This document shows, piece after piece, positions 24,160-33,561 of a DNA stretch of 64,000 nucleotides. Position 1 is the stretch's first letter. Each line of letters begins with the position of its first letter. A program made the translations under genes and the position numbers. The notes under the pieces were generated by a model that saw only the letters and a list, made by a program, of their open reading frames with translations, was not told the DNA's origin and made no database searches. This DNA comes from JBIQJD01 sp044507695 (GTDB lineage: Bacteria; Bacteroidota; Ignavibacteria; Ignavibacteriales; Ignavibacteriaceae): contig JBIQJD010000015.1 in the NCBI GenBank assembly GCA_044507695.1, forward strand, positions 1 through 64,000. Direction: 5' to 3'.

Positions 24160-25775
24160 TTATAAAAAAAATAATTGTTCTTTTATTGATTCTTTTTCCG
24201 ATTAGTCTTTTTCCGCAGGCAGTACCTCAAAATTATTTTTTAGGGGAAAAAGAAAATCTTGCAAAGATAAATAATGTTAATGCTGATAATCCCGCCAGCA
24301 ATTCAATAACAGATATTATTACAAACGGTAATACAATCTGGCTCGGTACAAGCAGGGGGGTGAGTTTATCAACTGACAGAGGGGCAACATGGACTAACTT
24401 TTACGGGCATGAAGCTTTCGGTACAAACAGCATTTCCGCAATCGGGTATGATAAATATTCAAATACTTTTTGGGCAGCAAAAGCATTCAGTACAGAATTG
24501 AATGATCAGAATGTGCAGACAGGCGGAGGATTAGCTTTTACAAGTGATAATGGATTAACATGGAACATAGTTCCGCAGCCGGTTGATGATCCCGCAGATT
24601 CTGTTTTGATTTACGGAATAAATGATGGTATAAATCTTCCTGGTGTACGCGCACTTCCGGTAACAGTTCCGCAGCAGAACCTAACTTTTGATATTGCGTT
24701 TACACCCGGCACTGTCTGGATTGCATCGTTTGCAGGCGGATTAAGAAAAAGTACAGATAACGGAAATACATGGCAGAGAGTTTTAATTCCTTCGGACAAC
24801 GTAAATCAAATTACACCACAGGATACAATTAAATTTGCGCTTCAGCCTGTTCCGGGAAAATTCGGACCTGAAGGATATCTCAATCACCGCGTTTTTTCTG
24901 TTATCTCTGTTGATGATTCAACTCTGTATGTTGGTACAGCTGGTGGAATAAATAAATCAACAGACGGAGGAATAAGTTGGAAGAAATTCACTCATACAAA
25001 CCAGGAAAATCCTATAAGCGGAAATTTTGTTGTTGCTCTCGGATATCATGAATTTGATAAAACAATCTGGGCAGCAACATGGCGTGCTGAAGGTTCAACA
25101 GAATTTTATGGTGTTAGTTCATCATCCGATGGCGGAGAAAACTGGAATACTTCTTTAGACGGTGAGAGGGTTCATAATTTTGGTTTTAAATTAAACAACG
25201 TTTTAGCTCCTGCAGATAACGGCGCGTTCAGAACTTCTGATAATGGAATTGTCTGGAGGCTGCCTTCATTTATCAGGGATTCAAATACAGGAATAGAACT
25301 ACAATCAAATTTATTTTATTCTGCAGCATCAGAAGGGAATGATATCTGGCTTGGTTCTGCGGATGGTTTAGCACGGTTAAATGAATCAGGCGGTATAATG
25401 TGGAGCGGAAACTGGAAGGTATATGTAGCTTCACAGCCGCTTGCTTCCAAAACGGAAACGTACGCTTATCCAAACCCTTTCTCACCAAAACAGGAATTAT
25501 TAAAAATTAAGTACAGTACCGGCGGAAAAAGTTCTCCTGTTACAATCCGCATTTTTGATTTTGGTATGAATTATTTAAGAACAATTATTCAAAATGCAGA
25601 ACGGGGAGCTCCTGTTCATGTTGTAGATAATGAAAATCCTGATGCAGCCGGAGTAATTGATTACTGGGATGGCAGAGATGATAACGGAAACTTTGTTCCA
25701 AACGGTGTTTATTTTTACCGTGTTGAAGTGGGATCTGATGATCCGGTTTATGGAAAAATTTTAGTTATTCAATAA
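24156..25775 (+). CDS. Secreted beta-propeller protein with T9SS-type sorting domain
   Basis: 539 residues. Signal peptide (ends SLFPQA). The body carries repeated Asp-box/BNR-like units (STDRGATWTNF, TSDNGLTWNI, STDNGNTWQR, STDGGISWKKF, SSDGGENWNT), predicting a beta-propeller. The last ~95 residues, from YPNPFSPKQ to DGRDDNGNFVPNGVYFYR and ILVIQ, form a FlgD-like/type A sorting domain recognised by type IX secretion. It is followed by two PorV/PorQ-type proteins, which are components of that pathway. Confidence 0.87.
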   Translation: MIIKKIIVLLLILFPISLFPQAVPQNYFLGEKENLAKINNVNADNPASNSITDIITNGNTIWLGTSRGVSLSTDRGATWTNFYGHEAFGTNSISAIGYDKYSNTFWAAKAFSTELNDQNVQTGGGLAFTSDNGLTWNIVPQPVDDPADSVLIYGINDGINLPGVRALPVTVPQQNLTFDIAFTPGTVWIASFAGGLRKSTDNGNTWQRVLIPSDNVNQITPQDTIKFALQPVPGKFGPEGYLNHRVFSVISVDDSTLYVGTAGGINKSTDGGISWKKFTHTNQENPISGNFVVALGYHEFDKTIWAATWRAEGSTEFYGVSSSSDGGENWNTSLDGERVHNFGFKLNNVLAPADNGAFRTSDNGIVWRLPSFIRDSNTGIELQSNLFYSAASEGNDIWLGSADGLARLNESGGIMWSGNWKVYVASQPLASKTETYAYPNPFSPKQELLKIKYSTGGKSSPVTIRIFDFGMNYLRTIIQNAERGAPVHVVDNENPDAAGVIDYWDGRDDNGNFVPNGVYFYRVEVGSDDPVYGKILVIQ

Positions 25776-25793
25776 GAATTTGAAGAGAACAAT

Positions 25794-26795
25794 TTGAAGA
25801 AAATTTTATTGATATTAATTCTTTTATCGGCAGGTAATTTCTTTGCGCAGCCAAAGTTCACTGAATTGAGCGGTAAAGCCGGTGCTTTCAGCAGACTGGG
25901 GTTCGGTGCGCGTGGCATTGGAATAGCTAATGCAATGAGCGCAGTGACTGAAGGAAATCTTGCAGCATACTATAATCCTGCAGTTTCAGTTTTCCAGGAG
26001 AACAATTCATTTCAAACCGGTTATTCTTTTTTATCATTAGATCGTTCATTAAATTTTTTGAACTTTACAAGAAGATTTGATTTTTATTCAGCAGCGGATT
26101 CAACAAATATAAACAGAAAGCCAAGATCAACTGCCGGATTAAGTATCGGAATAATTAATTCAGGTGTTGGTAAAATTGATGAAAGGGATAACCAGGGTAT
26201 AAAACGCGGAGATATTGCAACTTCAGAAAATATGGCTTTCCTTGGATTGGCAAACCGCTTCTCTGAAAAACTCTCTCTCGGCATTGGAATAAAATTTTAT
26301 TACTACAAACTTTATGAAGAAATTTCTTCAACCGGCGTTGGATTAGATGTTGGCGCGTTGTACAAAGTAAATGATCAATGGAATATTGCATTGATGATCT
26401 CAGATATTAACAGTAAATATAAATGGGATTCTTCTCCAATTTATGAACAAGCAGGAACAAATACCGAAGACAAAATTCCTGTGTTAAAAAAACTCGGAGT
26501 CAGTTATAAAAATTCGGAAGCAGGAATTCTTGCTTCGATGGAAATAGAAAACAGCAATGCCGGTTCAAATTTTTTAAGGTTCGGTATTGAATTTAATCTT
26601 TATGAAAATTTTTACCTTCGCGGCGGAATTGATCAGCTTAACCTGAGTAACAGTGATCATCCTTTAAAACCTGCTGCCGGTTTTTCTTATGCAAAATATT
26701 TTGGAACTGTAAAAATTGGTATTGATTATGCTTTTATGATGGAACAATACTCTCCGGCTGACAGACACATTGTTGGTGTGAACTTTCAATTTTAA
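25794..26795 (+). CDS. PorV/PorQ family outer-membrane protein
   Basis: 333 residues from TTG 25794 (GAAGAG upstream). Signal peptide ends FFAQ. GAFSRLGFGARGIGIANAMSA and AAYYNPA near the N-terminus are the hallmarks of the PorV/PorQ (UPF0164) beta-barrel family, which shuttles T9SS cargo. It lies 18 nt behind the cargo-like gene at 24156 and 34 nt ahead of a second copy. Whether it serves all cargo or only its neighbour is unknown. Confidence 0.87.
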   Translation: MKKILLILILLSAGNFFAQPKFTELSGKAGAFSRLGFGARGIGIANAMSAVTEGNLAAYYNPAVSVFQENNSFQTGYSFLSLDRSLNFLNFTRRFDFYSAADSTNINRKPRSTAGLSIGIINSGVGKIDERDNQGIKRGDIATSENMAFLGLANRFSEKLSLGIGIKFYYYKLYEEISSTGVGLDVGALYKVNDQWNIALMISDINSKYKWDSSPIYEQAGTNTEDKIPVLKKLGVSYKNSEAGILASMEIENSNAGSNFLRFGIEFNLYENFYLRGGIDQLNLSNSDHPLKPAAGFSYAKYFGTVKIGIDYAFMMEQYSPADRHIVGVNFQF

Positions 26796-26829
26796 TACTT
26801 TAGGATTTTAATCAGCAGAAAAATTTAAC

Positions 26830-27726
26830 ATGAAAAAAACAGCATTAATAATTTTATTCTTTTCTATTAGTCTTGCAGCTCAAAGCGCAGGCAGCACAGG
26901 TTTATCATTTTTAAAATTCGGATTTGGAGCGCGCAACATTGCAATGGGTGATGCAGCTTCATCATCAGCTAACGATGTAACAGCATTATTTTACAACCCT
27001 GCCAATCTTGCCGGCAATAACAGCGCAGAAATTCTTTTCATGCATAATGAATGGATACAGGATGTTCGCAGCGAAATTCTCGGAACAAAGTTTGAGTTAT
27101 TCGGATTACCTCTTGCTTTAGGATTTAATGTTACTTCCGTAAGTGATATTGAAGTAAGAACAAAACCTGGTAAGGCTGATTCAAAATTTAATGCAAATTT
27201 CTTTTACGGAAGCCTATCAACAGGATTTTTTATAACAGATAATATTTCTTTCGGTGCTTCGGGAAAATATTTATATGAAGGATTACTTGCTGATGAAGCG
27301 AACGGCCTTGGTTTGGATTTCGGAATAACTTATTCCACGCCGGTTAAAGGATTAACGGCTTCTGCCGTAATCAGAAATTTAGGAAGCATGAACCAGTTGC
27401 GCAGTGAAGAAACAAAACTGCCAACAGAGATAAGGGCCGGCGGTATGTATGATTTTGATTTTGGTGATTCTGTTTTTGATTTAAATGCTGCGGCAGAGTT
27501 TCATAAATTCTTTGATACAGATGGTATTCATTTCAATCTTGGTGCGGAAATAACTTATGATAATAAATTTGCTGTTCGTTCAGGATATCAAACAGGCTGG
27601 GAATCAAGAGGATTTACAGGCGGTGTTGGAATTATCTGGGGCAATTTAAAATTTGATTATGCGTTTCTTCCATTCTCACTCGGTCTTGGAAGCGCGAATT
27701 TATTTTCACTGCAGTTTAAGTTTTAA
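26830..27726 (+). CDS. PorV/PorQ family outer-membrane protein, second copy
   Basis: 298 residues. Signal peptide ends SLAAQS; LKFGFGARNIAMGDAASSSAND and ALFYNPANLAG are the PorV/PorQ N-terminal motifs, and beta-strand alternation continues to LFSLQFKF with a terminal Phe as in outer-membrane barrels. It is a paralogue of the previous gene; both probably form part of the secretion run 23356-27726. Confidence 0.88.
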   Translation: MKKTALIILFFSISLAAQSAGSTGLSFLKFGFGARNIAMGDAASSSANDVTALFYNPANLAGNNSAEILFMHNEWIQDVRSEILGTKFELFGLPLALGFNVTSVSDIEVRTKPGKADSKFNANFFYGSLSTGFFITDNISFGASGKYLYEGLLADEANGLGLDFGITYSTPVKGLTASAVIRNLGSMNQLRSEETKLPTEIRAGGMYDFDFGDSVFDLNAAAEFHKFFDTDGIHFNLGAEITYDNKFAVRSGYQTGWESRGFTGGVGIIWGNLKFDYAFLPFSLGLGSANLFSLQFKF

Positions 27727-27823
27727 TTATACAGTCATCATTAACATTGCAATAATTTTTTTCATTGTTAATCATTTCTATTATTTTACTTCTCAGAAAT
27801 AATTTTTCATTTATCTTTTCAAT

Positions 27824-28804
27824 ATGATAAAATTCTATCCTTTTAACGAATCAGGAATCTCAGCGGAAGAGTGGGATAAATTTGTTGATCAATCAGATAA
27901 CGGAACAATTTTTCATAAAAGATTATTCCTTTCATATCATCCGCAAGACAGATTTAAGGATGCTTCAATAGTATTTAAAAAGAATGATAAACTTTTGGGT
28001 GTATTGCCGGCAGTTGTAATTAAAAGAGATGGAAAGAAAATTCTCAGTTCGCACAGCGGTGCATCATACGGCGGGTTTGTTTACAAAACAGATTTAAACT
28101 TCAGAGAAGCATTCGATCTTACGGACAATCTTCTTCAATACGCAGCAGAATTAAATGCTGATAGGATTCAACTCACTCCTCCTCCGATGATTTATCAAAC
28201 CAAATATTCCAACTACATTGATTTTGCATTAATAAAAAATGGATTTACATATCTCAAGCGGGATGTTTCAAGTGTTGTTCAGCTTGATATCCCTCATGAT
28301 GAACTTCTTTCAACATACAGATCAGAAGCGCGTACTGCGGTTAAAAAGGCAATCAGGCAAAATGTAATTGTTAAAGAGACAGATAGGTTTGCTGAGTATT
28401 ATGAAATTTTAAAGAAGAATTTAAAACTCCGGCACAATGTAAATCCAACACATTCACTCGATGAATTGTTAAATCTTAAACATTTATTCCCGGATAAAAT
28501 CAGGTTATGGGGGGCTTTCATTGAAGACACTTTGATTGCCGGTGTTTGCAATTTTAATGTTAATGATCAGGTTGTACTTGCGTTTTACATAAGCCATAGA
28601 GAGGATTACCAGGAATACCGCGCTGTTAATTTGTTGTTTTATGAAATCATGAAAAAATATCAATCGGAAGGATTTCGATTTTTGGACTTCGGAATCTTTA
28701 CTGTAAACATGGATCCCAATTGGGGACTGGCAAGATTTAAGGAAAATTTTGGCGCCAGGGGAATTTTCAGGGATACGTTTTTCAAAGAACTAAAAGTTGA
28801 ATGA
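27824..28804 (+). CDS. FemAB-like GNAT-fold acyl/aminoacyl-transferase
   Basis: 326 residues with the FemAB/GNAT layout: IFHKRLFLSYH, GVLPAV, SSHSGASYGGFVY, YRSEARTAVKKAIRQ and the C-terminal FLDFGIF..NWGLARFKENFG. Proteins of this type in polysaccharide clusters transfer an acyl or aminoacyl group to a sugar or peptide. The gene overlaps the following glycosyltransferase by 4 nt (ATGA), so it belongs to the surface-glycan group 27824-33559. Confidence 0.82.
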   Translation: MIKFYPFNESGISAEEWDKFVDQSDNGTIFHKRLFLSYHPQDRFKDASIVFKKNDKLLGVLPAVVIKRDGKKILSSHSGASYGGFVYKTDLNFREAFDLTDNLLQYAAELNADRIQLTPPPMIYQTKYSNYIDFALIKNGFTYLKRDVSSVVQLDIPHDELLSTYRSEARTAVKKAIRQNVIVKETDRFAEYYEILKKNLKLRHNVNPTHSLDELLNLKHLFPDKIRLWGAFIEDTLIAGVCNFNVNDQVVLAFYISHREDYQEYRAVNLLFYEIMKKYQSEGFRFLDFGIFTVNMDPNWGLARFKENFGARGIFRDTFFKELKVE

Positions 28805-29937
28805 TAAGTATTCATAAAATTTTTATGGAAAAAAAAAGTGCATACATTCTATTCCTTGGTAATATTAAATATGATTCGCGATGTTACAATTTATATAATT
28901 CTTTAACTGCAACAGGCTGGAAAGTTTCCGCGCTTGGATTTGATTGGATCTCTCCAAATTTTAAAACAGAACACATAAATTCCATTTCAGTTTATAAACT
29001 CAGCAAACAATTCAGCTCAATATTTTTTTATCTGAAATTTTCCTTTATCATACTTTATAAATTAATTTTTTCAAGATATGATTTATACTTTGCTGAAGAT
29101 GTTTACACATTGCCATTTGCTGCAGTAATTGCAAAGTGGAAAAAAGCTAAATTAATTTATGATGCACGTGAAATCTATGATAATCTTGCCGGTCTTGTCG
29201 GTAAAAAATATATCCAGCAAATTTTATCTGCTGTTGAAAACAAATACATTAAATATGCCGATCATGTGATAACAACCGGTCCGCTTGATGCTGATTACCT
29301 CAACAAAAAATACAGCATAACAAACATAATCATTATTAGAAATTTGCCGTTGTTCAGAAAACCTGATGCTCCGGTTGATTATTGTAAGATGTTTAACCTT
29401 CCTCCACACAGCAGGTTTCTGATTTATCAGGGAGTAATTTTAAAAGGCAGGGGAATGAAATATGCATACAGTCTGCTTAAAAAATTAGAAGGATATTTTC
29501 TTATTGTTATTGGTGATGGAGAATATAAGGATTATTATCAAAAGCTTGCTGCCGATGAAGGAATTGCAGAGAAAGTTAGATTTGTTGGGAGAATTGAACA
29601 GGATAAATTATACAATTACACTGCCGGCGGAACCATTGGCCTTTCATTGATAGAAAATATAAGTCTCAGTTATTATTTTGCCCTTCCTAATAAATTATTT
29701 GAATACATTCTTTGTGAACTGCCTGTAATTGTAAGTGATTTGCCGCAGATGAAGCAAATAGTAGAAAATTTTGAAACAGGTTATGCTGTTAATCCGGAGG
29801 ATGAAGATTCTCTTTTATCTAGAATAAAAAATCTGGAAGATGTCCAGACTTATAAAATGTTAAAAGAAAATTGTCAAAAAGCTTCGCAGGAATTGAACTG
29901 GGATAAAGAAATTTTAAAGCTTCTTAATAATCTTTAA
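28801..29937 (+). CDS. Family 4 glycosyltransferase
   Basis: 378 residues (ATG at 28825 is an alternative start giving MEKKSAYIL). AKLIYDAREIYDNL, a phosphate-binding loop VFVGR-like VRFVGRIEQDKL, and LPNKLFEYILCELPVIVSD with the E-x7-E region are typical of GT4. It likely adds a sugar to a lipid-linked glycan. Coupled to the FemAB-like gene upstream and followed by a flippase. Confidence 0.88.
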   Translation: MISIHKIFMEKKSAYILFLGNIKYDSRCYNLYNSLTATGWKVSALGFDWISPNFKTEHINSISVYKLSKQFSSIFFYLKFSFIILYKLIFSRYDLYFAEDVYTLPFAAVIAKWKKAKLIYDAREIYDNLAGLVGKKYIQQILSAVENKYIKYADHVITTGPLDADYLNKKYSITNIIIIRNLPLFRKPDAPVDYCKMFNLPPHSRFLIYQGVILKGRGMKYAYSLLKKLEGYFLIVIGDGEYKDYYQKLAADEGIAEKVRFVGRIEQDKLYNYTAGGTIGLSLIENISLSYYFALPNKLFEYILCELPVIVSDLPQMKQIVENFETGYAVNPEDEDSLLSRIKNLEDVQTYKMLKENCQKASQELNWDKEILKLLNNL

Positions 29938-29965
29938 ATATTTTCAAAACAGTGCGGAAAAATTT

Positions 29966-31372
29966 TTGAATAACAAGAAAGCAAGTTTATCTACTTCAAC
30001 ATTCTGGTATGTTGCAGGAAATTTAATCTCACGCGGGGTAGGCTTTATACTTCTTCCGGTTTATTCAAATTTAATTTCACCATTTGAGTTCGGAAAATAT
30101 TCACTCATTATTTCCGCTTACGCCATTACAGCCGTGCTGTTTAATTTTGGAATGGCTGGTTCGCTGACCAAATTTTATCTTGAAAAAGATGACGAGAATG
30201 AACGGAGAAAAATCTTCTCTGCAGTATTCACATTTATATTTGTTTTCTGCATTGTGCTTACATCAGTTATTTTTCTCATCTCAAAAAATATTTCTGTTCT
30301 TCTGCTGAACAATCCGGGCGATTATAATCTAATCATGATAGCTTCTGCTGCTTTATTGTTTGAAACATTAGGATTATTCTGGATACAATTGTTAAAGACA
30401 ATTGAAGAATCTGGAAGAGTAGTTGTATTACTATCAGTAAGTGCAGCAGTAAATTTGTTTTTCAACCTGTTCTTCCTGTATGTTCTTCAATATGGTATAA
30501 AAGGAATTCTTCTTGCAATGATGATTTCAAATGCCGTGCTGTTTTTTATAATGCTGCCGCAGATAAAAAAGCAATATACATTAAGCTTTGAGAGAGAACG
30601 GCTGTTCAGGTTAATCTCCTTTTCTATTCCTTTTGTTGCAGGCGGTTTTTTCTCAATCGGTACTGATGTGATTGACAGGTTCTTTCTGAATTATTTTTTA
30701 GGCGAAGCAGACGTTGGTATCTACAGTTTCTCCTACCGCATTGCAATGGTTATGAATATCTTCGTATTGGCTCTCGGCAGTGCATGGACGCCTTATGGAA
30801 TCAGGCGTTTTCATGAAGGAAATTACCGGAGCGATTTCGGAAAATCATTTACAAAAGTTCTTGCGATTGCTTTATTAATTCTGATAGTAATTTCAGTTTT
30901 ATCTGATGATCTTTTCCAAATTAAAATCGGTAATGGATTCCTTTTTGATCCGGTTTATTCTAAAGGTGTAATTATTATTCCAATCGTTTTAACCGGCTAT
31001 ATATTTAAAGCTTTTACAAATTACTTTTCTCTTTATCCGTATATTTCCGGAAGAAGCAGGCATTTTCTCATTTCAGATGTAATTGCCTTCTTAATAAATA
31101 TCTTACTGAATTATATCCTGATTCCATCTTACGGAATAATGGGCGCAGCAGCCGCAACCGCAATTGGATTCGGTTCATCAATGATTTATCTTTTTTTAGT
31201 TTCAAAAGGGAAGGTAAAAATTGATTATCAGCCGGCAAAAATATATACGATTATTATAGCGGCCGCAGGTGCAATGATTGTAACAAAAGCAATCGAAAGT
31301 ATTGTAGCGGATATTGTAATAATAGCAGTTATACTAGGTCTTTACTACAAGCTCTCTGATTTGAAACTATAG
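29966..31372 (+). CDS. Polysaccharide flippase (Wzx/MATE-like)
   Basis: 468 residues from TTG 29966 with 12-14 hydrophobic segments; FWYVAGNLISRGVGFILLPVY and SPFEFGKYSL are the start of the polysaccharide-synthesis (RfbX) family, and FLGEADVGIYSFSYRIA is a conserved inner loop. It moves lipid-linked sugars across the inner membrane. Lies between two GT4 genes. Confidence 0.9.
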   Translation: MNNKKASLSTSTFWYVAGNLISRGVGFILLPVYSNLISPFEFGKYSLIISAYAITAVLFNFGMAGSLTKFYLEKDDENERRKIFSAVFTFIFVFCIVLTSVIFLISKNISVLLLNNPGDYNLIMIASAALLFETLGLFWIQLLKTIEESGRVVVLLSVSAAVNLFFNLFFLYVLQYGIKGILLAMMISNAVLFFIMLPQIKKQYTLSFERERLFRLISFSIPFVAGGFFSIGTDVIDRFFLNYFLGEADVGIYSFSYRIAMVMNIFVLALGSAWTPYGIRRFHEGNYRSDFGKSFTKVLAIALLILIVISVLSDDLFQIKIGNGFLFDPVYSKGVIIIPIVLTGYIFKAFTNYFSLYPYISGRSRHFLISDVIAFLINILLNYILIPSYGIMGAAAATAIGFGSSMIYLFLVSKGKVKIDYQPAKIYTIIIAAAGAMIVTKAIESIVADIVIIAVILGLYYKLSDLKL

Positions 31373-31398
31373 TTTTGAAAAAATTAATTGATTGAAAT

Positions 31399-32523
31399 TT
31401 ATTTCAACAGCTGAAGAAGTTTTTCAGCATGTTTTTCCCAATTGTATTTTTGCTCAAATAATTTGCGTGCAGTCCGAGAATGCTTAATTAACAACTGCGA
31501 ATCGTTAACATATCTCAAAATCAATTCTACAGTTTTTTCTATATCATCCGGATCAACTAAAAATCCAAATTCATTTACTTCAGGCAGTTGATAGAATGAT
31601 TTTAAATTTGAAAAAATTACCCGTCTGCCGGCTGCCATAATATCAAATATCTTTATTGGCAGGGAATTATTAAATAATTTACTCTTCTCTCTTAAATCAA
31701 TACACAAATGAGATTCTGATAGCACGGCCGCATACGAATAATATTCAAGTTGGTTAGAAAAAATTACACTAACATTTTGAATTGAACTGATCTCATTCAA
31801 TTTAGCAGATGCTTCTCCATTTTCATCACTTCCAATAATTTTTAGTGTGATAAATTTTTCCGGAATCTTTGCCGCCAATTTTTTCACAACCTCAATTAGT
31901 CTGAAAAAACCTCTTTCATCATTCAATTTTCCGCTGTAGCAGATACTAAATTTATTATCATTAAAAGCTAAAGGGCGATAAGAAAATATATCACCGGGCG
32001 GGTAATAGCTTATTATCGTTTTCTTCTTCAATGGTGAAATTATTTTATAACGTTTTGCTTTTCCTTCCTCACCAATTATTAAATGATCTGCAAGATTTGA
32101 AGTATAAATATTAAACAGAAGATGTATGCAATATGTTATCGCACGATTTAATCCGAAATATAATTTTAAGGTGTTATAGTTTGGATACCACTCGGTTATG
32201 TCAGAAATTATCATGCAGTTTTTATTGTACAGCTTCTTATATTTGTGAGCAGAAAGAATTGTGAGCGGCTCACAGCAAATAATAATATCAGGCTTGAGCA
32301 CAACAAGGTAATTGTAGAAAATTTTAGTCTTCTCTGTTTTTGATATTGATGAGCCATCAAAACCGGTTAAAAGAATATTCTCTTTTTTATAATTTTTTTT
32401 TTGGAGAGAAGTAATTATAGAAACAGGAAAATTATTTGCACTAAGAGTTCTTGCAAATCTCCAGTAAATCCGATCATCTTCCGCAGGATGACCGGAAGTA
32501 ATTATTGCAATTTTATTTTTCAT
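31399..32523 (-). CDS. Family 4 glycosyltransferase
   Basis: 374 residues. SGHPAEDDRIYWRFARTL, CYSGKLNDERGFFRLI and SLPIKIFDIMAAGRRVIFSN are GT4/GT1 motifs (the last region holds the sugar-nucleotide binding Glu position). It is opposite in direction to the flippase and the heptosyltransferase-like gene, which it faces head to head with 31 nt between starts. Acceptor unknown. Confidence 0.86.
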   Translation of the reverse strand: MKNKIAIITSGHPAEDDRIYWRFARTLSANNFPVSIITSLQKKNYKKENILLTGFDGSSISKTEKTKIFYNYLVVLKPDIIICCEPLTILSAHKYKKLYNKNCMIISDITEWYPNYNTLKLYFGLNRAITYCIHLLFNIYTSNLADHLIIGEEGKAKRYKIISPLKKKTIISYYPPGDIFSYRPLAFNDNKFSICYSGKLNDERGFFRLIEVVKKLAAKIPEKFITLKIIGSDENGEASAKLNEISSIQNVSVIFSNQLEYYSYAAVLSESHLCIDLREKSKLFNNSLPIKIFDIMAAGRRVIFSNLKSFYQLPEVNEFGFLVDPDDIEKTVELILRYVNDSQLLIKHSRTARKLFEQKYNWEKHAEKLLQLLK

Positions 32524-32554
32524 ATTTAAATCTAATAAAATCAGTTAAGAATTA

Positions 32555-33559
32555 ATGTTACCATTCAGAATCCTGATATCACGACCTGATAGAATTGGAG
32601 ATGTTGTACTCTCGACAGCACTGCCGGGACAAATTAAAAAACAATACCCGGAAAGTTATGTTGCTGTTCTAGCAAGAAAATATACCAGGGATATTTACCT
32701 GAACAATCCTCACGTGGATGAAATAATTCTGCTTGACGAGGAAGGAACTACAAATCTTAAATTAATTAAAAAATTACGCAGCCGTTTTTTTACTCACGCA
32801 ATTATGCTTCTTCCAACCGAAAGAGTAAACTGGATTTTATTTTTCAGTGGTATAAAAAAACGGGTTGGTGTGGGGCATAAATTTTACCAGTTTGTAACAA
32901 ATTCTAAAAGTGTATACCGCCGTAAATATATACCTCTCCGCCATGAAGGAGATTACTGTGCAGATGCGATTAGGAAATTGGGAATAGAACTATCTTCGAT
33001 CAATTCTGAAATTCATCTGAGTAAAGCAGAAAGAAATAAGATAGTTGAAATAAAAAGAAGATTATGTCCGGATGGAAAATTTCTTGTCGGTATTAATTCA
33101 ACAAGCGGTAAATCAGCTCCAAATTTATCTACGGCTGATTACAGAAAATTAATTGAACATTTTCTTACGCATAAAAAAATTAAAGTTGCTGTAACTGATT
33201 TAGTTGTTCCTGATGTTTTAAAAAATATTCCGGGAGTTGAATACATAAATGAAGGCAATACCCTTCGTGAATCAATTTTAAATTTTGCTGTGCTGGATTT
33301 ACTGATTTCAGCAAGTACCGGACCGATGCACATTTGTGCGGGACTTAAGGTTCCAACATTATCATTATTTTGTTCATTGCCTGCAACTTCTCCTGAATTG
33401 TGGCGCCCAATTGGAAATAAGCAGGAAATAATTCTGCCGGCTGAAAATTATTGTGAAATAGTCTGCAAATCTGATCCAAAGAATTGTGATTTTTCCGGAG
33501 AGGGCGGTATTAATGCAGAAACAGTTTTTAAGCGTGCATTAAAATTTTTAGAAATTTGA
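32555..33559 (+). CDS. Family 9 glycosyltransferase (heptosyltransferase-like)
   Basis: 334 residues. ISRPDRIGDVVLSTALPG at the N-terminus and STGPMHICAGLKVPTLSLF in the C-terminal half are GT9 motifs as in ADP-heptose:LPS heptosyltransferases. Start ATG at 32555. Overlaps the glycerate kinase by a few bases if that gene used TTG, but more likely abuts it (ATG 33562). Confidence 0.9.
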   Translation: MLPFRILISRPDRIGDVVLSTALPGQIKKQYPESYVAVLARKYTRDIYLNNPHVDEIILLDEEGTTNLKLIKKLRSRFFTHAIMLLPTERVNWILFFSGIKKRVGVGHKFYQFVTNSKSVYRRKYIPLRHEGDYCADAIRKLGIELSSINSEIHLSKAERNKIVEIKRRLCPDGKFLVGINSTSGKSAPNLSTADYRKLIEHFLTHKKIKVAVTDLVVPDVLKNIPGVEYINEGNTLRESILNFAVLDLLISASTGPMHICAGLKVPTLSLFCSLPATSPELWRPIGNKQEIILPAENYCEIVCKSDPKNCDFSGEGGINAETVFKRALKFLEI

Positions 33560-33561
33560 AA

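Noticed and set aside
27727..27823. Possible terminator with repeated ATTGTTAATCATT-type sequence after the PorV genes
   Set aside because: The inverted pairing is weak and AT-only; not convincing.
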